A stretch of 64,000 nucleotides of DNA from RGIG1995 sp045652425 (lineage in GTDB: Bacteria; Bacillota; Clostridia; Oscillospirales; CAG-272), in NCBI GenBank assembly GCA_045652425.1, contig JAZRUG010000017.1:48707-112706 (forward strand), read 5' to 3'. How positions within the stretch are numbered: the stretch's first letter is position 1; the number at the start of each line of letters is the position of its first letter. The translations under genes were made by a program, and so were the position numbers. The notes under the pieces were generated by a model that was given only the letters and a program-made list of their open reading frames with translations, was not told where the DNA came from and searched no databases. Below, piece by piece: positions 25,225-33,996 of the stretch.

Positions 25225-25618
25225 AAATCAGTAGGAGCCTTTGTTTGCGGAAACATCGCAGAGCAGCTGATTTGTAATCAGCGGGTGTGTATGTGTTTTT
25301 CGCTAGAAAAAACGAGAAATATTGAAATTTTAGCATGGTATTAACGAAAATAATATGAAACAATATGAGTTTGTTAGATTTACAAAAACCTACACATCGG
25401 TCGACGGAATCATAAATGAAAATTACGAAATTGTTGCAAAAATATAGGATAAAAATTTGAAAATTTCTGATGATTACCAAAACCTATACTTATACGAAAA
25501 ATGTCTCAGTGCTTCTGCGCAGCAAATTGCGTAACACCTCTATAAAAACTGCGTAGCAGGCATAAAAAAGAGGCTACATAAAACAGCCTCAAAAAGTTCA
25601 AAAAAGCTTATAGATAAA
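25225..25618. other. Non-coding gap inside the flanked module
   Basis: About 390 bases, mostly AT-rich and without a credible gene. It contains a tRNA-Thr remnant (25258-25286) and, at its right end, a minus-strand terminator (GAGGCT/AGCCTC at 25570-25590). Confidence 0.6.
25258..25286 (+). pseudogene. tRNA-Thr(TGT) remnant: D-arm end and anticodon arm
   Basis: GCAGAGCAGCTGA followed by TTTGTAATCAGCGGGT gives the D-stem 3' side, a complete anticodon stem GCTGA/TCAGC and loop TTTGTAA (anticodon TGT). Neither an acceptor stem nor a T-arm can be folded from the flanking bases, so this is a fragment and not a working tRNA. Anticodon arms are common crossover sites of tyrosine integrases. Confidence 0.6.
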
Positions 25619-25679
25619 ATAAAAATCGGGAATCGAAAGATTCCCGATTTTTGGTCTAAAGCCTTAGACTTGAACCAGC
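25619..25679. repeat. Module-flanking repeat, copy B
   Basis: Same order as copy A: a hairpin of ATCGGGAATC and its complement, then TTGGTCTAAAGCCTTAGACT and TGAACCAGC. The loop is GAAAG-like instead of GTTTG-like and the palindrome has one mismatch. Weak similarity continues for about 20 bases (..CCTGAAA). The copies are in direct orientation 4.2 kb apart. Confidence 0.75.
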
Positions 25680-25765
25680 AAAGTGCCCTTCCTGAAATAT
25701 AGTCGAAATGAAAAAATAAGATTGTGTCTAAACGAAAAACCAAATTATAAATTTGTATTTCTTAC

Positions 25766-26872
25766 TTAATCATCATTCACATTTAATTTTAGATTTTGTA
25801 TATACTTGCATTTGGGAAAATTTGAACATCCATAAAATTGTTTTCCAATATTCGCACCTTTTGTTGCAGTTCTTAAGACGAGATTGCCGTTGCATAGAGG
25901 GCATTTTAAAACTTGAGAGTCTGGGTTGTTAGATATATGTTCTTTTAATTCTGATGATGCTGGTGTTACATAATTTGTTTTGTTTTCGATGTTTTCGGTG
26001 TTGGTAAAAATACTGTCGTTGGTTTCAGCAGTTTCGTTGGCTGTAGTCTTATTAGTATCTGCCTGTATAGTAATATCTATATTAGATTTGATTTGCTGAG
26101 TAGCCTCAGTATTTAGATCATTGCATATATTAGCGATATGTTGTTCTTTCGTAGCAACATCAACTTGAGTATAAGGGTAAAGTTTATTGTAAATGTTTGT
26201 GATGTCATTTTCACTTAGCAAAACAGAGGTTGTTTGCTCAAAAAGCGTTGAAATGAGAAAACTAACGTTTTCCCTTTTGATTACACTGATATTATCATTT
26301 TTTAATTGAAGGCTTTTTATAGTACACCTTTCAGAAAAAACAATAATTGACTTTATTGGTAATTGATCTCCTAATAATGCTTTGAGATGTTTTATATGTG
26401 AGTGATTTTGCATAATTGGATTATAAAAACTTTCTTTATGACTTTGATTCCTGCCGGATGGCAGGGTTTGATACCAATATTTTTGGTTTTCGCTACCAAA
26501 TATCCATCCACTGTAATTTTTGCTCTCAAATACATATATTCCTTTAGAACATATCATTAATACATCAATTTCTGTAGTTTCCCCATCCTCTTTCGGAATA
26601 TATATGTTAAATAGAAATTTTGCACCTTGACTTTCATAATGTTTAAGATATTTGTATATAAGATACTCACCGTATTTTCCCGTGTTATTTTTAACCGAAC
26701 GATAGGACATTTTCGTGATTTTATAATATGAAGTTTTTTTGTATTCTTTATTTTTATGAATGTGAATACATACAACAATAATAATTGGTATTATAATCGG
26801 TGATTGTACCCACAATATAATAGTTTCCCAAAAAGAGCTAAAAAACGATTGAAGTAGTTCTAATAATGACAT
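25766..26872 (-). CDS. Membrane-anchored NERD-domain protein with topoisomerase-type zinc finger
   Basis: A 368-residue protein. A hydrophobic segment at about 15-37 anchors it. Residues about 55-180 are a NERD (nuclease-related) domain: GKYGEYLIYKYL, TEIDVLMICSKGIYVFESKNYSGWIFG with the D..E-x-K pattern, and IKSIIVFSERC. A low-complexity, Asn/Thr-rich linker (about 255-315) leads to a C4 zinc finger, CPLCNGNLVLRTA then FYGCSNFPKCKY, as at the end of topoisomerase I. NERD proteins are suspected nucleases or DNA-handling factors; no function is proved for this layout. Confidence 0.85.
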   Translation of the reverse strand: MSLLELLQSFFSSFWETIILWVQSPIIIPIIIVVCIHIHKNKEYKKTSYYKITKMSYRSVKNNTGKYGEYLIYKYLKHYESQGAKFLFNIYIPKEDGETTEIDVLMICSKGIYVFESKNYSGWIFGSENQKYWYQTLPSGRNQSHKESFYNPIMQNHSHIKHLKALLGDQLPIKSIIVFSERCTIKSLQLKNDNISVIKRENVSFLISTLFEQTTSVLLSENDITNIYNKLYPYTQVDVATKEQHIANICNDLNTEATQQIKSNIDITIQADTNKTTANETAETNDSIFTNTENIENKTNYVTPASSELKEHISNNPDSQVLKCPLCNGNLVLRTATKGANIGKQFYGCSNFPKCKYIQNLKLNVNDD

Positions 26873-26964
26873 CTAGTAACCTCATTTGTAATTTGTCGAT
26901 ATGAAAATGACTTATTTAATATAGAGAAGGCGATTGATTATGCCTAACTAGCTATAAAACAAAA

Positions 26965-26993
26965 ATCGAGTGTTCATAATTAAACACTCGATA
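26965..26993 (-). terminator. Terminator of the tRNA-Pro gene
   Basis: On the minus strand ATCGAGTGTT pairs with AACACTCGAT, followed by TTTTGTTTT, directly after the CCA end. Confidence 0.8.
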
Positions 26994-27069
26994 TGGTCTA
27001 AGTGACTGGACTTGAACCAGCGGCCTCTACCACCCCAAGGTAGCGCTCTCCCAGCTGAGCTACACCTAG
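26994..27069 (-). tRNA. tRNA-Pro (anticodon GGG), CCA encoded
   Basis: A 76-base gene on the minus strand. The acceptor stem pairs CTAGGTG with CACTTAG (one G.U), the D-arm is GCTCAGCTGGGAGAGC, the anticodon stem CTACC/GGTAG holds loop TTGGGGT (anticodon GGG), and the T-arm reads GCTGGTTCAAGTCCAGT. The CCA end is encoded. Parts of its T-arm and 3' end recur in repeats A and B. Confidence 0.95.
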
Positions 27070-27200
27070 TCAACGCTCTGTATTATAGCACATCTTTTTC
27101 AAATAGTCAAGAGAATATTCAAAATATTTTTATTTTTCTGCATTTTTTTACTTGCTTCTTGCCTTGCAACTCTCTACCCATATAAACACCCCAAAAGCAT

Positions 27201-27225
27201 AAAAAAAACTGCCGAAATCGGCAGT
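27201..27225 (-). terminator. Terminator of the SGNH hydrolase-D-aminoacylase operon
   Basis: ACTGCCGA pairs with TCGGCAGT and is followed on the minus strand by eight T. Confidence 0.85.
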
Positions 27226-27232
27226 CTTTTTA

Positions 27233-27976
27233 TCATTCCTTCGATTCAAAAACCATATCTTCCACAACAGCTATAATCTTATTCACAAGGCTCATATCAA
27301 AATCTTCAAACTCACTGATTTTAATCTTTTCCCCTGTCAATTTACAGAAAAACGTTGCCGCCGCCGTAAATCTTCCATAATCAAGTGAAAGATGATATCC
27401 GTCTCTGTTCAAAGACATTCCGCCGTTTCTGTAATCAAACTCGGGCAAACTCTCGCGTATCTTCTGTATAACTCTGCCTACCGGAATAATCGGCACCCCA
27501 AGCACTTTCGATGCCATCTCCGAAGCATCAATAACACGTCTGTACATCTCCATCTGGTCGCGGTTATATGCATCAAAAGATTTCGAATCTCTGTCAATCT
27601 CATAACTCCACGTCTGGAAAAAGTATATCTTCGCCTGCGGTTGTTTCTCTCTTACAACGGCTGCAATATTCTGCAAATAAGGAAAATACGACTGCGGTCT
27701 GCCACTCAATGGGCTTGACTGCTGAATAGTTACAACGTCCCAAGTATCAATCTCAAGTGCTTCATTTAGCGATATATATCTTTCGCCTCTGCAACCGTTA
27801 AGCTCCCAAGAATAATCAGCCTTATTTTCAAGATAGTTATTCCAATGTCTTTCAAGATTACAACCACCTATGTAAAGATTGGCTGTATACATCTCAATAC
27901 CATTCTTCTCTGCAAGCTTATGAAGCCATTTATGCGCATCTTGGGAAAAACTGTTACCGATAGACAAAATCTTCAT
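27233..27976 (-). CDS. DUF4886-type SGNH hydrolase
   Basis: A 247-residue protein with KILSIGNSFSQDAHKWL at the N-terminus (block I with the nucleophile serine), VVTIQQSSPLSGRP, and NRDGYHLSLDYGRFTAA near the end (Asp and His of the triad). This is the DUF4886 branch of SGNH hydrolases, esterases or amidases of uncertain substrate. No signal peptide, so it acts in the cytoplasm. It starts 12 bases after the D-aminoacylase stop and shares its transcript, suggesting work on a similar acylated amino compound. Confidence 0.82.
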   Translation of the reverse strand: MKILSIGNSFSQDAHKWLHKLAEKNGIEMYTANLYIGGCNLERHWNNYLENKADYSWELNGCRGERYISLNEALEIDTWDVVTIQQSSPLSGRPQSYFPYLQNIAAVVREKQPQAKIYFFQTWSYEIDRDSKSFDAYNRDQMEMYRRVIDASEMASKVLGVPIIPVGRVIQKIRESLPEFDYRNGGMSLNRDGYHLSLDYGRFTAAATFFCKLTGEKIKISEFEDFDMSLVNKIIAVVEDMVFESKE

Positions 27977-27988
27977 AAAAAATTCTCC

Positions 27989-29518
27989 TTAATTGTTCTT
28001 CTGTTCTTTTAAATATACTTTAGCAACACGTGTGTTATTGTATTTGCCTTGCTCAAGTACCACCTTACCGTCAACCAGCACATATTCAAGTCCTTCATTC
28101 GCAAGGCTTGAATTAACAAAGTTTGCGCGGTCGATAATCGTATCCGCATTAAATATACATATATCCGCATCAAAGCCCTCGACTATTCTTCCCTTTGTTG
28201 AAAGCTCGTAAACCGATGCGGGAAGTGCCGTCATCTTATATATCATCTCGTGAAGTTCCATAACCTTACGCTCACGAACGTATCTTCCGAGTATTCGAGG
28301 AAACGCCCCCACCATACGCGGATGATACGGCAAATCACTTGTTCTAACCGCCGAGTCTGTACACATCATTACTCTCGGGTGCTTCATAACGTATTCAACG
28401 TCTTCTTCACACATCATAAACGTGCATATATTCGCAAGTCCCTTTCCCTCTCTCAATATATCCAAAACTGTATCAAACCTATCGGTCTGCCCTTTCATTT
28501 CGGCTATCTGATTAACGGTAAGTCCGCTGTATTCAGGGTGATTTCCGCATACTACCATCTGTACCCAGCTTAAATCGTTCCCCCACTTATTGTGCCCCCA
28601 TTCCTTAACCCTCGCGCAAATCTCGGAATCGTCAAGCAAATCCAAAACGTTCGTCGTCATAGGCGGATGAAATTGTGTCGGAACAAATCTTGAACTCATT
28701 GACGTTGAAGATGCTATATAAGGATACACGTCAGCGTAAATATCCGCGCCCTCTTCGTTTGCCTTATCAATCATCGCAAGTGTAGTCTTTACCGAGCCCC
28801 AGTTATTTTTGTCCATAGCTTTATGGTGTGAGAATACTGCTCTGCAGCCGGTAGCCTTTATAATATCTATAAATTCTTTCGTAGCCTCAATAAGTCCGTC
28901 GTTTTCGTTGCGGATATGCGAAGTAATAATGCCGCCGTATTTTGCAACCACTTTACCAAGAGCTATGACCTCGTCTGTATTAGCGTAACAACCCGGAACG
29001 TAATAAAGTCCGAGCGACATACCTATAGCGCCGTTTTTTAATCCCTCTTCAAGTAAATCTTTCATCTGTTCAAGCTCTTCTGGGGTAGGTTCGCGCTTTT
29101 CTGTTTTCATTACGGCTTTACGGATAGAATTGTGTCCTATCAAAACAGCCGCGCCTGAACCCTGCGCTATTTTTTCAGCCTTCGTCAAATATTCGCCCAT
29201 AGTTTCGATTTTGCTATCGTTATCTACTCTTGTAGGCGCAGGAGAACCGCCGCATTGACCTGTTATAGAAAAAGTAATACCCTGCTCAACCTTTTCTTTT
29301 TGGTCGGGAAAGGTTAAAAAGTTTCGGTCTGAATGGCTGTGAGAATCAATAAAACCGGGAGTAACCGTTAATCCTGTCGCATCAATCACATTTGTAGTCC
29401 CTGTTAAATCGGATGCTATAGCCGCAATTTTGCCATTCTTTATTGCAACGTCTGAAATAAACCCTTTTGTCCCCGTTCCGTCAATAACCGTACCGTTTTT
29501 TATTATCAGGTCGTACAT
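27989..29518 (-). CDS. N-acyl-D-amino-acid deacylase (D-aminoacylase family)
   Basis: A 509-residue amidohydrolase. It begins MYDLIIKNGTVIDGTG and has the metal site TPGFIDSHSHSDRNF, then ITGQCGGSPAP (cysteine ligand), ITSHIRNENDG, FSHHKAMD and, late in the barrel, CTDSAVRTSD with its aspartate. All match D-aminoacylase/dihydroorotase-like enzymes, which free D-amino acids from N-acyl forms. Length is normal for the family. A GGAGAAAAAG site precedes the ATG. It leads an operon with the SGNH hydrolase. Confidence 0.9.
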   Translation of the reverse strand: MYDLIIKNGTVIDGTGTKGFISDVAIKNGKIAAIASDLTGTTNVIDATGLTVTPGFIDSHSHSDRNFLTFPDQKEKVEQGITFSITGQCGGSPAPTRVDNDSKIETMGEYLTKAEKIAQGSGAAVLIGHNSIRKAVMKTEKREPTPEELEQMKDLLEEGLKNGAIGMSLGLYYVPGCYANTDEVIALGKVVAKYGGIITSHIRNENDGLIEATKEFIDIIKATGCRAVFSHHKAMDKNNWGSVKTTLAMIDKANEEGADIYADVYPYIASSTSMSSRFVPTQFHPPMTTNVLDLLDDSEICARVKEWGHNKWGNDLSWVQMVVCGNHPEYSGLTVNQIAEMKGQTDRFDTVLDILREGKGLANICTFMMCEEDVEYVMKHPRVMMCTDSAVRTSDLPYHPRMVGAFPRILGRYVRERKVMELHEMIYKMTALPASVYELSTKGRIVEGFDADICIFNADTIIDRANFVNSSLANEGLEYVLVDGKVVLEQGKYNNTRVAKVYLKEQKNN

Positions 29519-29654
29519 CTTCTTTTTCTCCTTTACACTTAAAAAGTGAAACTAAATAATATTATACACCCCTACACTTCAAAAAGCAATAATTCCGTTG
29601 ATATAAAAAAACGATTACGCGTAATTATGTCTTAAAGAACACAAATAAGTTCTA

Positions 29655-29683
29655 TTGACAAAGCATTTTAGCGAAGGTATAAT
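29655..29683 (+). promoter_or_regulatory. Promoter of the C39-type peptidase gene
   Basis: A consensus TTGACA (29655-29660), 17 bases, TATAAT (29678-29683), 77 bases before the ATG. Confidence 0.8.
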
Positions 29684-29760
29684 ATTGGTATAAAACTATC
29701 AATTTCGACTTATTTTACCATTAGTTTTACATATTTTTTACGTTTTTTAGGAGGCAAAAA

Positions 29761-31338
29761 ATGCACGATAACGCGCCAAGACCTGTAAACAGACCTCGTC
29801 CCCCGCAAAATAATACTCAATATAAAAGAAGAGTTCCCTTAAAGAGAAAAAAGTCTTTCTTTCAAAAGCACTTCGGGCTTATATGCCTTATAGCCGCTTT
29901 AGTAACCATAGCAATATGCATATCTTTATACAGCCTTAAAACCGTAACCTCTGAAGTGGGACAAAAAATCGACTACTCGCACATAACCTCAAATAAATTA
30001 GTCAGTATCTTTTGCAAAGTCGATACCGATTTATCGGCCATAGACACCTCACACCCAACGGAAACACAAATTCCAATCAAATTATTTGGAATATTCAAAG
30101 CAAACTCCAAACTCCACATCGCTGACACAGTTAGCCCCGAAATCCAACCGCAAAACGTTTGTATAACCAAAGGGCTTGAAATCACGGGAGATATGTTTGT
30201 CAAAGAGGCAATCGACAAAACGAAAATAACCTACAAAATAATCTCCCCTAAATTAAACAACCAAAAGATTGGAAAAGAAAATGTAACTATTACCGCCACG
30301 GACGAAGGTAATAACACCACAACATTCCAAGCAAATCTAACCGTCATTGATGCTCAAAACCAGTTAAACTTTGAGTGCGGTATTCCCCAAGAAAGTATAG
30401 AATCTACTGTCAAATCGGTTCTGTCAAATGCTGATACCCTTGATTTTTCCCAAGTACAACTCAACGGAAATTTCATGGTAACGGGAAATAGTAACGATAC
30501 TGCATTCTTTGCAAAAATCAGCATCAAAGACACCACGCCACCCATAATAAGCGGACATCAAAACATCTCTCTTGATCTTGGCGATACTCTTAACCTCCCC
30601 GACAATATTACAGCAACCGACAGTTTTTGCGGCGACGTAAAAGTTAACGTCGATTCGTCTGCGGTTAACACAAAAGCTTCCGGCTCATACCAAGTCATAT
30701 ATACCGCCACAGACACCTCGGGAAATACGGCTAAAGAAACAGTAACCGTAACCGTCAATAAACCCTCAAAATTAGCGCTCGACGTTAAAAACATATTACA
30801 AAAACCCGCACTTCCCAATGGCTGCGAAGTCGTATCTCTTGCTATAGCTTTAAAATATAACGGCTATAACATCGATCCTATAAAACTGTATGACGACTTT
30901 ATGCCGCAGGCGCCTTTAAAGGCAGGTGATCCTTGGACAACCTACGTAGGAAACGCTAAAGGAACCGGTTACGGCTGTTATGCCCCCTGTGTCGTTACGA
31001 CAGGAAATGCCTATCTTGCTTCCGTCGGCTCGTCAAAACTCGTATATGACGTAAGCGGAAACCCGCTTGACTATTACGAAACACTCCTCGAAAGCGGAAT
31101 TCCCGTTATAATGTGGGGTACTTTGCAAATGAACGGAAATGCAAAATTATGTTGGGAAGATACTATAGACGGTAAATACGTCAACTGGCATTCATATTCC
31201 CACTGCCTCGTTCTTATCGGATATACGGACAAATCATACATATTCTGCGACCCGTTGAGAGGTATTGTCGAATATTCAAAAAAGAATGTTGAAGCCTCTT
31301 TCTCACTAAACTACAGACAAGCTTGTATCATAAAATAA
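29761..31338 (+). CDS. Membrane-anchored surface protein with Ig-like domains and C39-like cysteine peptidase domain
   Basis: A 525-residue protein. A proline-rich, basic cytoplasmic tail (1-36) leads to one membrane helix (about 38-58), so the rest is outside the cell. Residues about 120-200 and 255-335 are bacterial Ig-like (DUF5011-type) repeats with ITATDEGNNTTTFQANLTV and YTATDTSGNTAKETVTVTV. The last 185 residues are a peptidase_C39_2 domain: LPNGCEVVSLAIAL (Cys nucleophile), HSYSHCLVLIGY (His) and FCDPLRG (Asp). It may cut a peptide or wall component; no secretion ABC transporter is next to it. AGGAGG precedes the ATG. Confidence 0.87.
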   Translation: MHDNAPRPVNRPRPPQNNTQYKRRVPLKRKKSFFQKHFGLICLIAALVTIAICISLYSLKTVTSEVGQKIDYSHITSNKLVSIFCKVDTDLSAIDTSHPTETQIPIKLFGIFKANSKLHIADTVSPEIQPQNVCITKGLEITGDMFVKEAIDKTKITYKIISPKLNNQKIGKENVTITATDEGNNTTTFQANLTVIDAQNQLNFECGIPQESIESTVKSVLSNADTLDFSQVQLNGNFMVTGNSNDTAFFAKISIKDTTPPIISGHQNISLDLGDTLNLPDNITATDSFCGDVKVNVDSSAVNTKASGSYQVIYTATDTSGNTAKETVTVTVNKPSKLALDVKNILQKPALPNGCEVVSLAIALKYNGYNIDPIKLYDDFMPQAPLKAGDPWTTYVGNAKGTGYGCYAPCVVTTGNAYLASVGSSKLVYDVSGNPLDYYETLLESGIPVIMWGTLQMNGNAKLCWEDTIDGKYVNWHSYSHCLVLIGYTDKSYIFCDPLRGIVEYSKKNVEASFSLNYRQACIIK

Positions 31339-31375
31339 CAATAAAGTGCGTGGCTTTGCCACGCACTTTATTGTT
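31337..31375. terminator. Bidirectional terminator between the C39 gene and copA
   Basis: An 18-bp perfect stem (AACAATAAAGTGCGTGGC and complement) with a TTT loop. It contains the copA stop codon and ends both convergent genes. Confidence 0.85.
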
Positions 31376-33836
31376 CTATATGTATTTTCTTAACCTTATA
31401 TTCTTCTGCTTCTACTACACTTTTCAAAGCTTCAATGTCAACATCACCGGAAGTCCACACCATTGCAATGTTCTTCTTGTGATTAGCCTCGGCAACCGTA
31501 ACACCATCAACCGAAAGCAACGCTTTCTTAACAGAGTTCTCACAATGTTCACACATCATTTCCTTGATATTCATAACTATTTGCGGTGGGTTAGCATCAT
31601 TTTTTGAAGAGTTAGGCAGCTTCACAAAATTCAATCGCAAAGCATTCGTAACAACACAAAAGCTTGACAAGCTCATTGCCGCCGCCCCAAACATCGGCGT
31701 CAGTTTCCAGCCAAATAAAGATATAAACACGCCTGCCGCTATCGGTATTCCTATGGCGTTATATATAAACGCCCAGAACAAATTTTGGTGTATAGTACGC
31801 AAAGTCGCTCGGCTTATCTTTATTGCAGATACAACGTCTGTCAGTCTGCTCTTCATCAACACCACGTCTGCCGAGTCTATAGCAATATCCGTTCCTGCAC
31901 CTATCGCAATTCCTACGTCGGCGGTAGTTAATGCCAAAGCATCGTTTATACCATCTCCGACCATTGCCACACGACCTTTGGTTTTCAATTCGGTAATAAC
32001 GCTTTCTTTACCGCTTGGCAATACGCCTGAAATCACCTCGTCAACACTCGCCTCAACTGCTATCGCCTTTGCGGTTCTTTCGTTATCACCCGTAAGCATA
32101 ACGGTATGGATACCCATATTCTTCAGCTCCATAACCGCTTCTCTGCTATCCTGTTTTATAACGTCAGCAACGCCGATTATGCCGATAAGTTTGTTATCTA
32201 AAGCAAAGAACAAAGGAGTCTTTCCCTCTTCCGCCAACCTTTCAGCAAAAGACAATGCTTCGTTTTCGATATTCGTAACGCTTTCAATATATTTTCTGTT
32301 TCCGCCGTAAAGCTTCTTACCGTCGCACTCCGCATACAATCCGTTTCCTACAACAGTCTTAAAATCGTTTACGTCAAAGAAATGTATATTGTTATCTTCA
32401 GCATAAGAAATTATCGCCTTTGCCAATGGATGCTCACTCTTTTTTTCAAGCGAATATGCATATTCAATAAGCTGTGTTTCGGTAGTGTTTGAAACAGGGA
32501 AAATGTCGGTTATTACAGGCTTACCCTCGGTAACGGTTCCCGTCTTGTCAAGAGCCACGGTTCTGATTTTCCCCATAACCTCAAGCGATTCAGCCGTTTT
32601 AAAAAGTATTCCGTTTTTCGCGCCCACTCCGTTACCTACCATTATCGCAACAGGTGTCGCAAGTCCCAAAGCGCAGGGACAGCTTATAACCAAAACAGAT
32701 ATACCGCGCACCAATGCAAATCCAAACTCTTTGCCGAGTATGAGCCATACGGCAACAGTAACCAAAGCAATAGAAATTACCGCAGGTACAAAAACCCCCG
32801 AAACTTTATCAGCTATACGCGCAATCGGAGCCTTCGTCGCAGATGCATCGCTTACCATTTTTATTATCTGCGCTAAAGTCGTATCGCTTCCAACCCTCGT
32901 CGCTCTGCATTTCATAAATCCCGAAAAATTAACCGTGCCGGAACTTACATTGTCACCGACCTCTTTATCTACGGGTATGCTTTCGCCCGTCAAAGCCGAT
33001 TCGTTAACCGAGCTTGAACCCTCAATTACACAGCCGTCAACCGCTATATTTTCACCGGGGCGGACTACAAATATATCACCGACTTTTACTTGCTCTATGG
33101 GGACTGTTTTTTCCTCACCGTCCACTATAACTACGGCACTTTTGGGCGTTAATTTCATCAGCCCTTTCAATGCGTCGGTCGTTTTTCCCTTTGAAATAGC
33201 TTCGAGCATCTTACCGACGGTTATAAGCACTAAAATCATAGCCGCAGACTCAAAATATAATTCGTGCAAAAGATGATCTGCTTTTTCGGGAGTTAAAACC
33301 ATAACAACCGCTACGCCTATGCTGTACATATAAGATGCCAAAGAACCTAAAGCTACGAGGGTATCCATATTCGGACTGCCGTGAAAAAGTGACCTAAAAC
33401 CGTTTATAAAGAAATTTTTATTTATCACAAGAACAACTAACGATAACACAAGCTGCAACAATGTTATCATAATAGGACTGTTTTCCAAAAAATTCGGCAA
33501 AGGCAAACCAAACATATTGTGCCCCATCGCCAAACACATAAGAACCAAAAGAAATAATAACGAAGAAACAAGACGCTTTTTCAACTTGGCGATTTCATAC
33601 GTTATGTTGTCGCCATTTTCAGAAGAATACGTATCTTCAGAATATATTGCCGCATCATAACCCGCATTTCTTACAGCTTCAATAACATCTGCCGAATCAT
33701 ATTCGCCGTCTACGTTCATTGAGTTGGTCAAAAGGCTTACAGAGCATATTTCTACCCCGTCTACCTTTTTTACCGCCTTTTCAACGTTCGCAACACAAGC
33801 GGCGCAGCTCATACCCTTTACGTTATATTTTTCCAT
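31368..33836 (-). CDS. copA: Copper-exporting P1B-type ATPase with an extra C-terminal HMA domain
   Basis: An 822-residue pump. It has an N-terminal HMA domain (GMSCAACVANVEKAV), LTGESIPVDK, the membrane SCPCALGLATP, DKTGTVTEG with the phosphorylated Asp, SEHPLAKAI, GDGINDALAL, and the P1B-1 motifs FIYNAIG and MSLSSFCVVTNALRL, which specify Cu(I). A second HMA domain with MMCEHCENSVKKAL occupies the last 65 residues, an unusual place. No copper chaperone or CsoR gene is next to it. ATG preceded by GGAGAAAAG. Confidence 0.95.
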   Translation of the reverse strand: MEKYNVKGMSCAACVANVEKAVKKVDGVEICSVSLLTNSMNVDGEYDSADVIEAVRNAGYDAAIYSEDTYSSENGDNITYEIAKLKKRLVSSLLFLLVLMCLAMGHNMFGLPLPNFLENSPIMITLLQLVLSLVVLVINKNFFINGFRSLFHGSPNMDTLVALGSLASYMYSIGVAVVMVLTPEKADHLLHELYFESAAMILVLITVGKMLEAISKGKTTDALKGLMKLTPKSAVVIVDGEEKTVPIEQVKVGDIFVVRPGENIAVDGCVIEGSSSVNESALTGESIPVDKEVGDNVSSGTVNFSGFMKCRATRVGSDTTLAQIIKMVSDASATKAPIARIADKVSGVFVPAVISIALVTVAVWLILGKEFGFALVRGISVLVISCPCALGLATPVAIMVGNGVGAKNGILFKTAESLEVMGKIRTVALDKTGTVTEGKPVITDIFPVSNTTETQLIEYAYSLEKKSEHPLAKAIISYAEDNNIHFFDVNDFKTVVGNGLYAECDGKKLYGGNRKYIESVTNIENEALSFAERLAEEGKTPLFFALDNKLIGIIGVADVIKQDSREAVMELKNMGIHTVMLTGDNERTAKAIAVEASVDEVISGVLPSGKESVITELKTKGRVAMVGDGINDALALTTADVGIAIGAGTDIAIDSADVVLMKSRLTDVVSAIKISRATLRTIHQNLFWAFIYNAIGIPIAAGVFISLFGWKLTPMFGAAAMSLSSFCVVTNALRLNFVKLPNSSKNDANPPQIVMNIKEMMCEHCENSVKKALLSVDGVTVAEANHKKNIAMVWTSGDVDIEALKSVVEAEEYKVKKIHIEQ

Positions 33837-33940
33837 ATCTTTTCTCCGTTTTTGAGTTTACTAAAAATATTATATTACTTTCAAAGAGTAAAAGTCAAGG
33901 TTTTAAATAAAAATCGGGAGCTTTGCTCCCAAAAACTCAC

Positions 33941-33970
33941 AAAAGGGGCTTTTTGTAAAAAGCCCCTTTT
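33941..33970. terminator. Terminator of the ABC exporter operon
   Basis: AAAAGGGGCTTTTT and its complement form a 14-bp stem ending in TTTT on both strands. A smaller GGGAGC/GCTCCC hairpin lies at 33917-33931. Confidence 0.75.
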
Positions 33971-33996
33971 GATTCCGCAAAAATTTTGCTAAAAAA

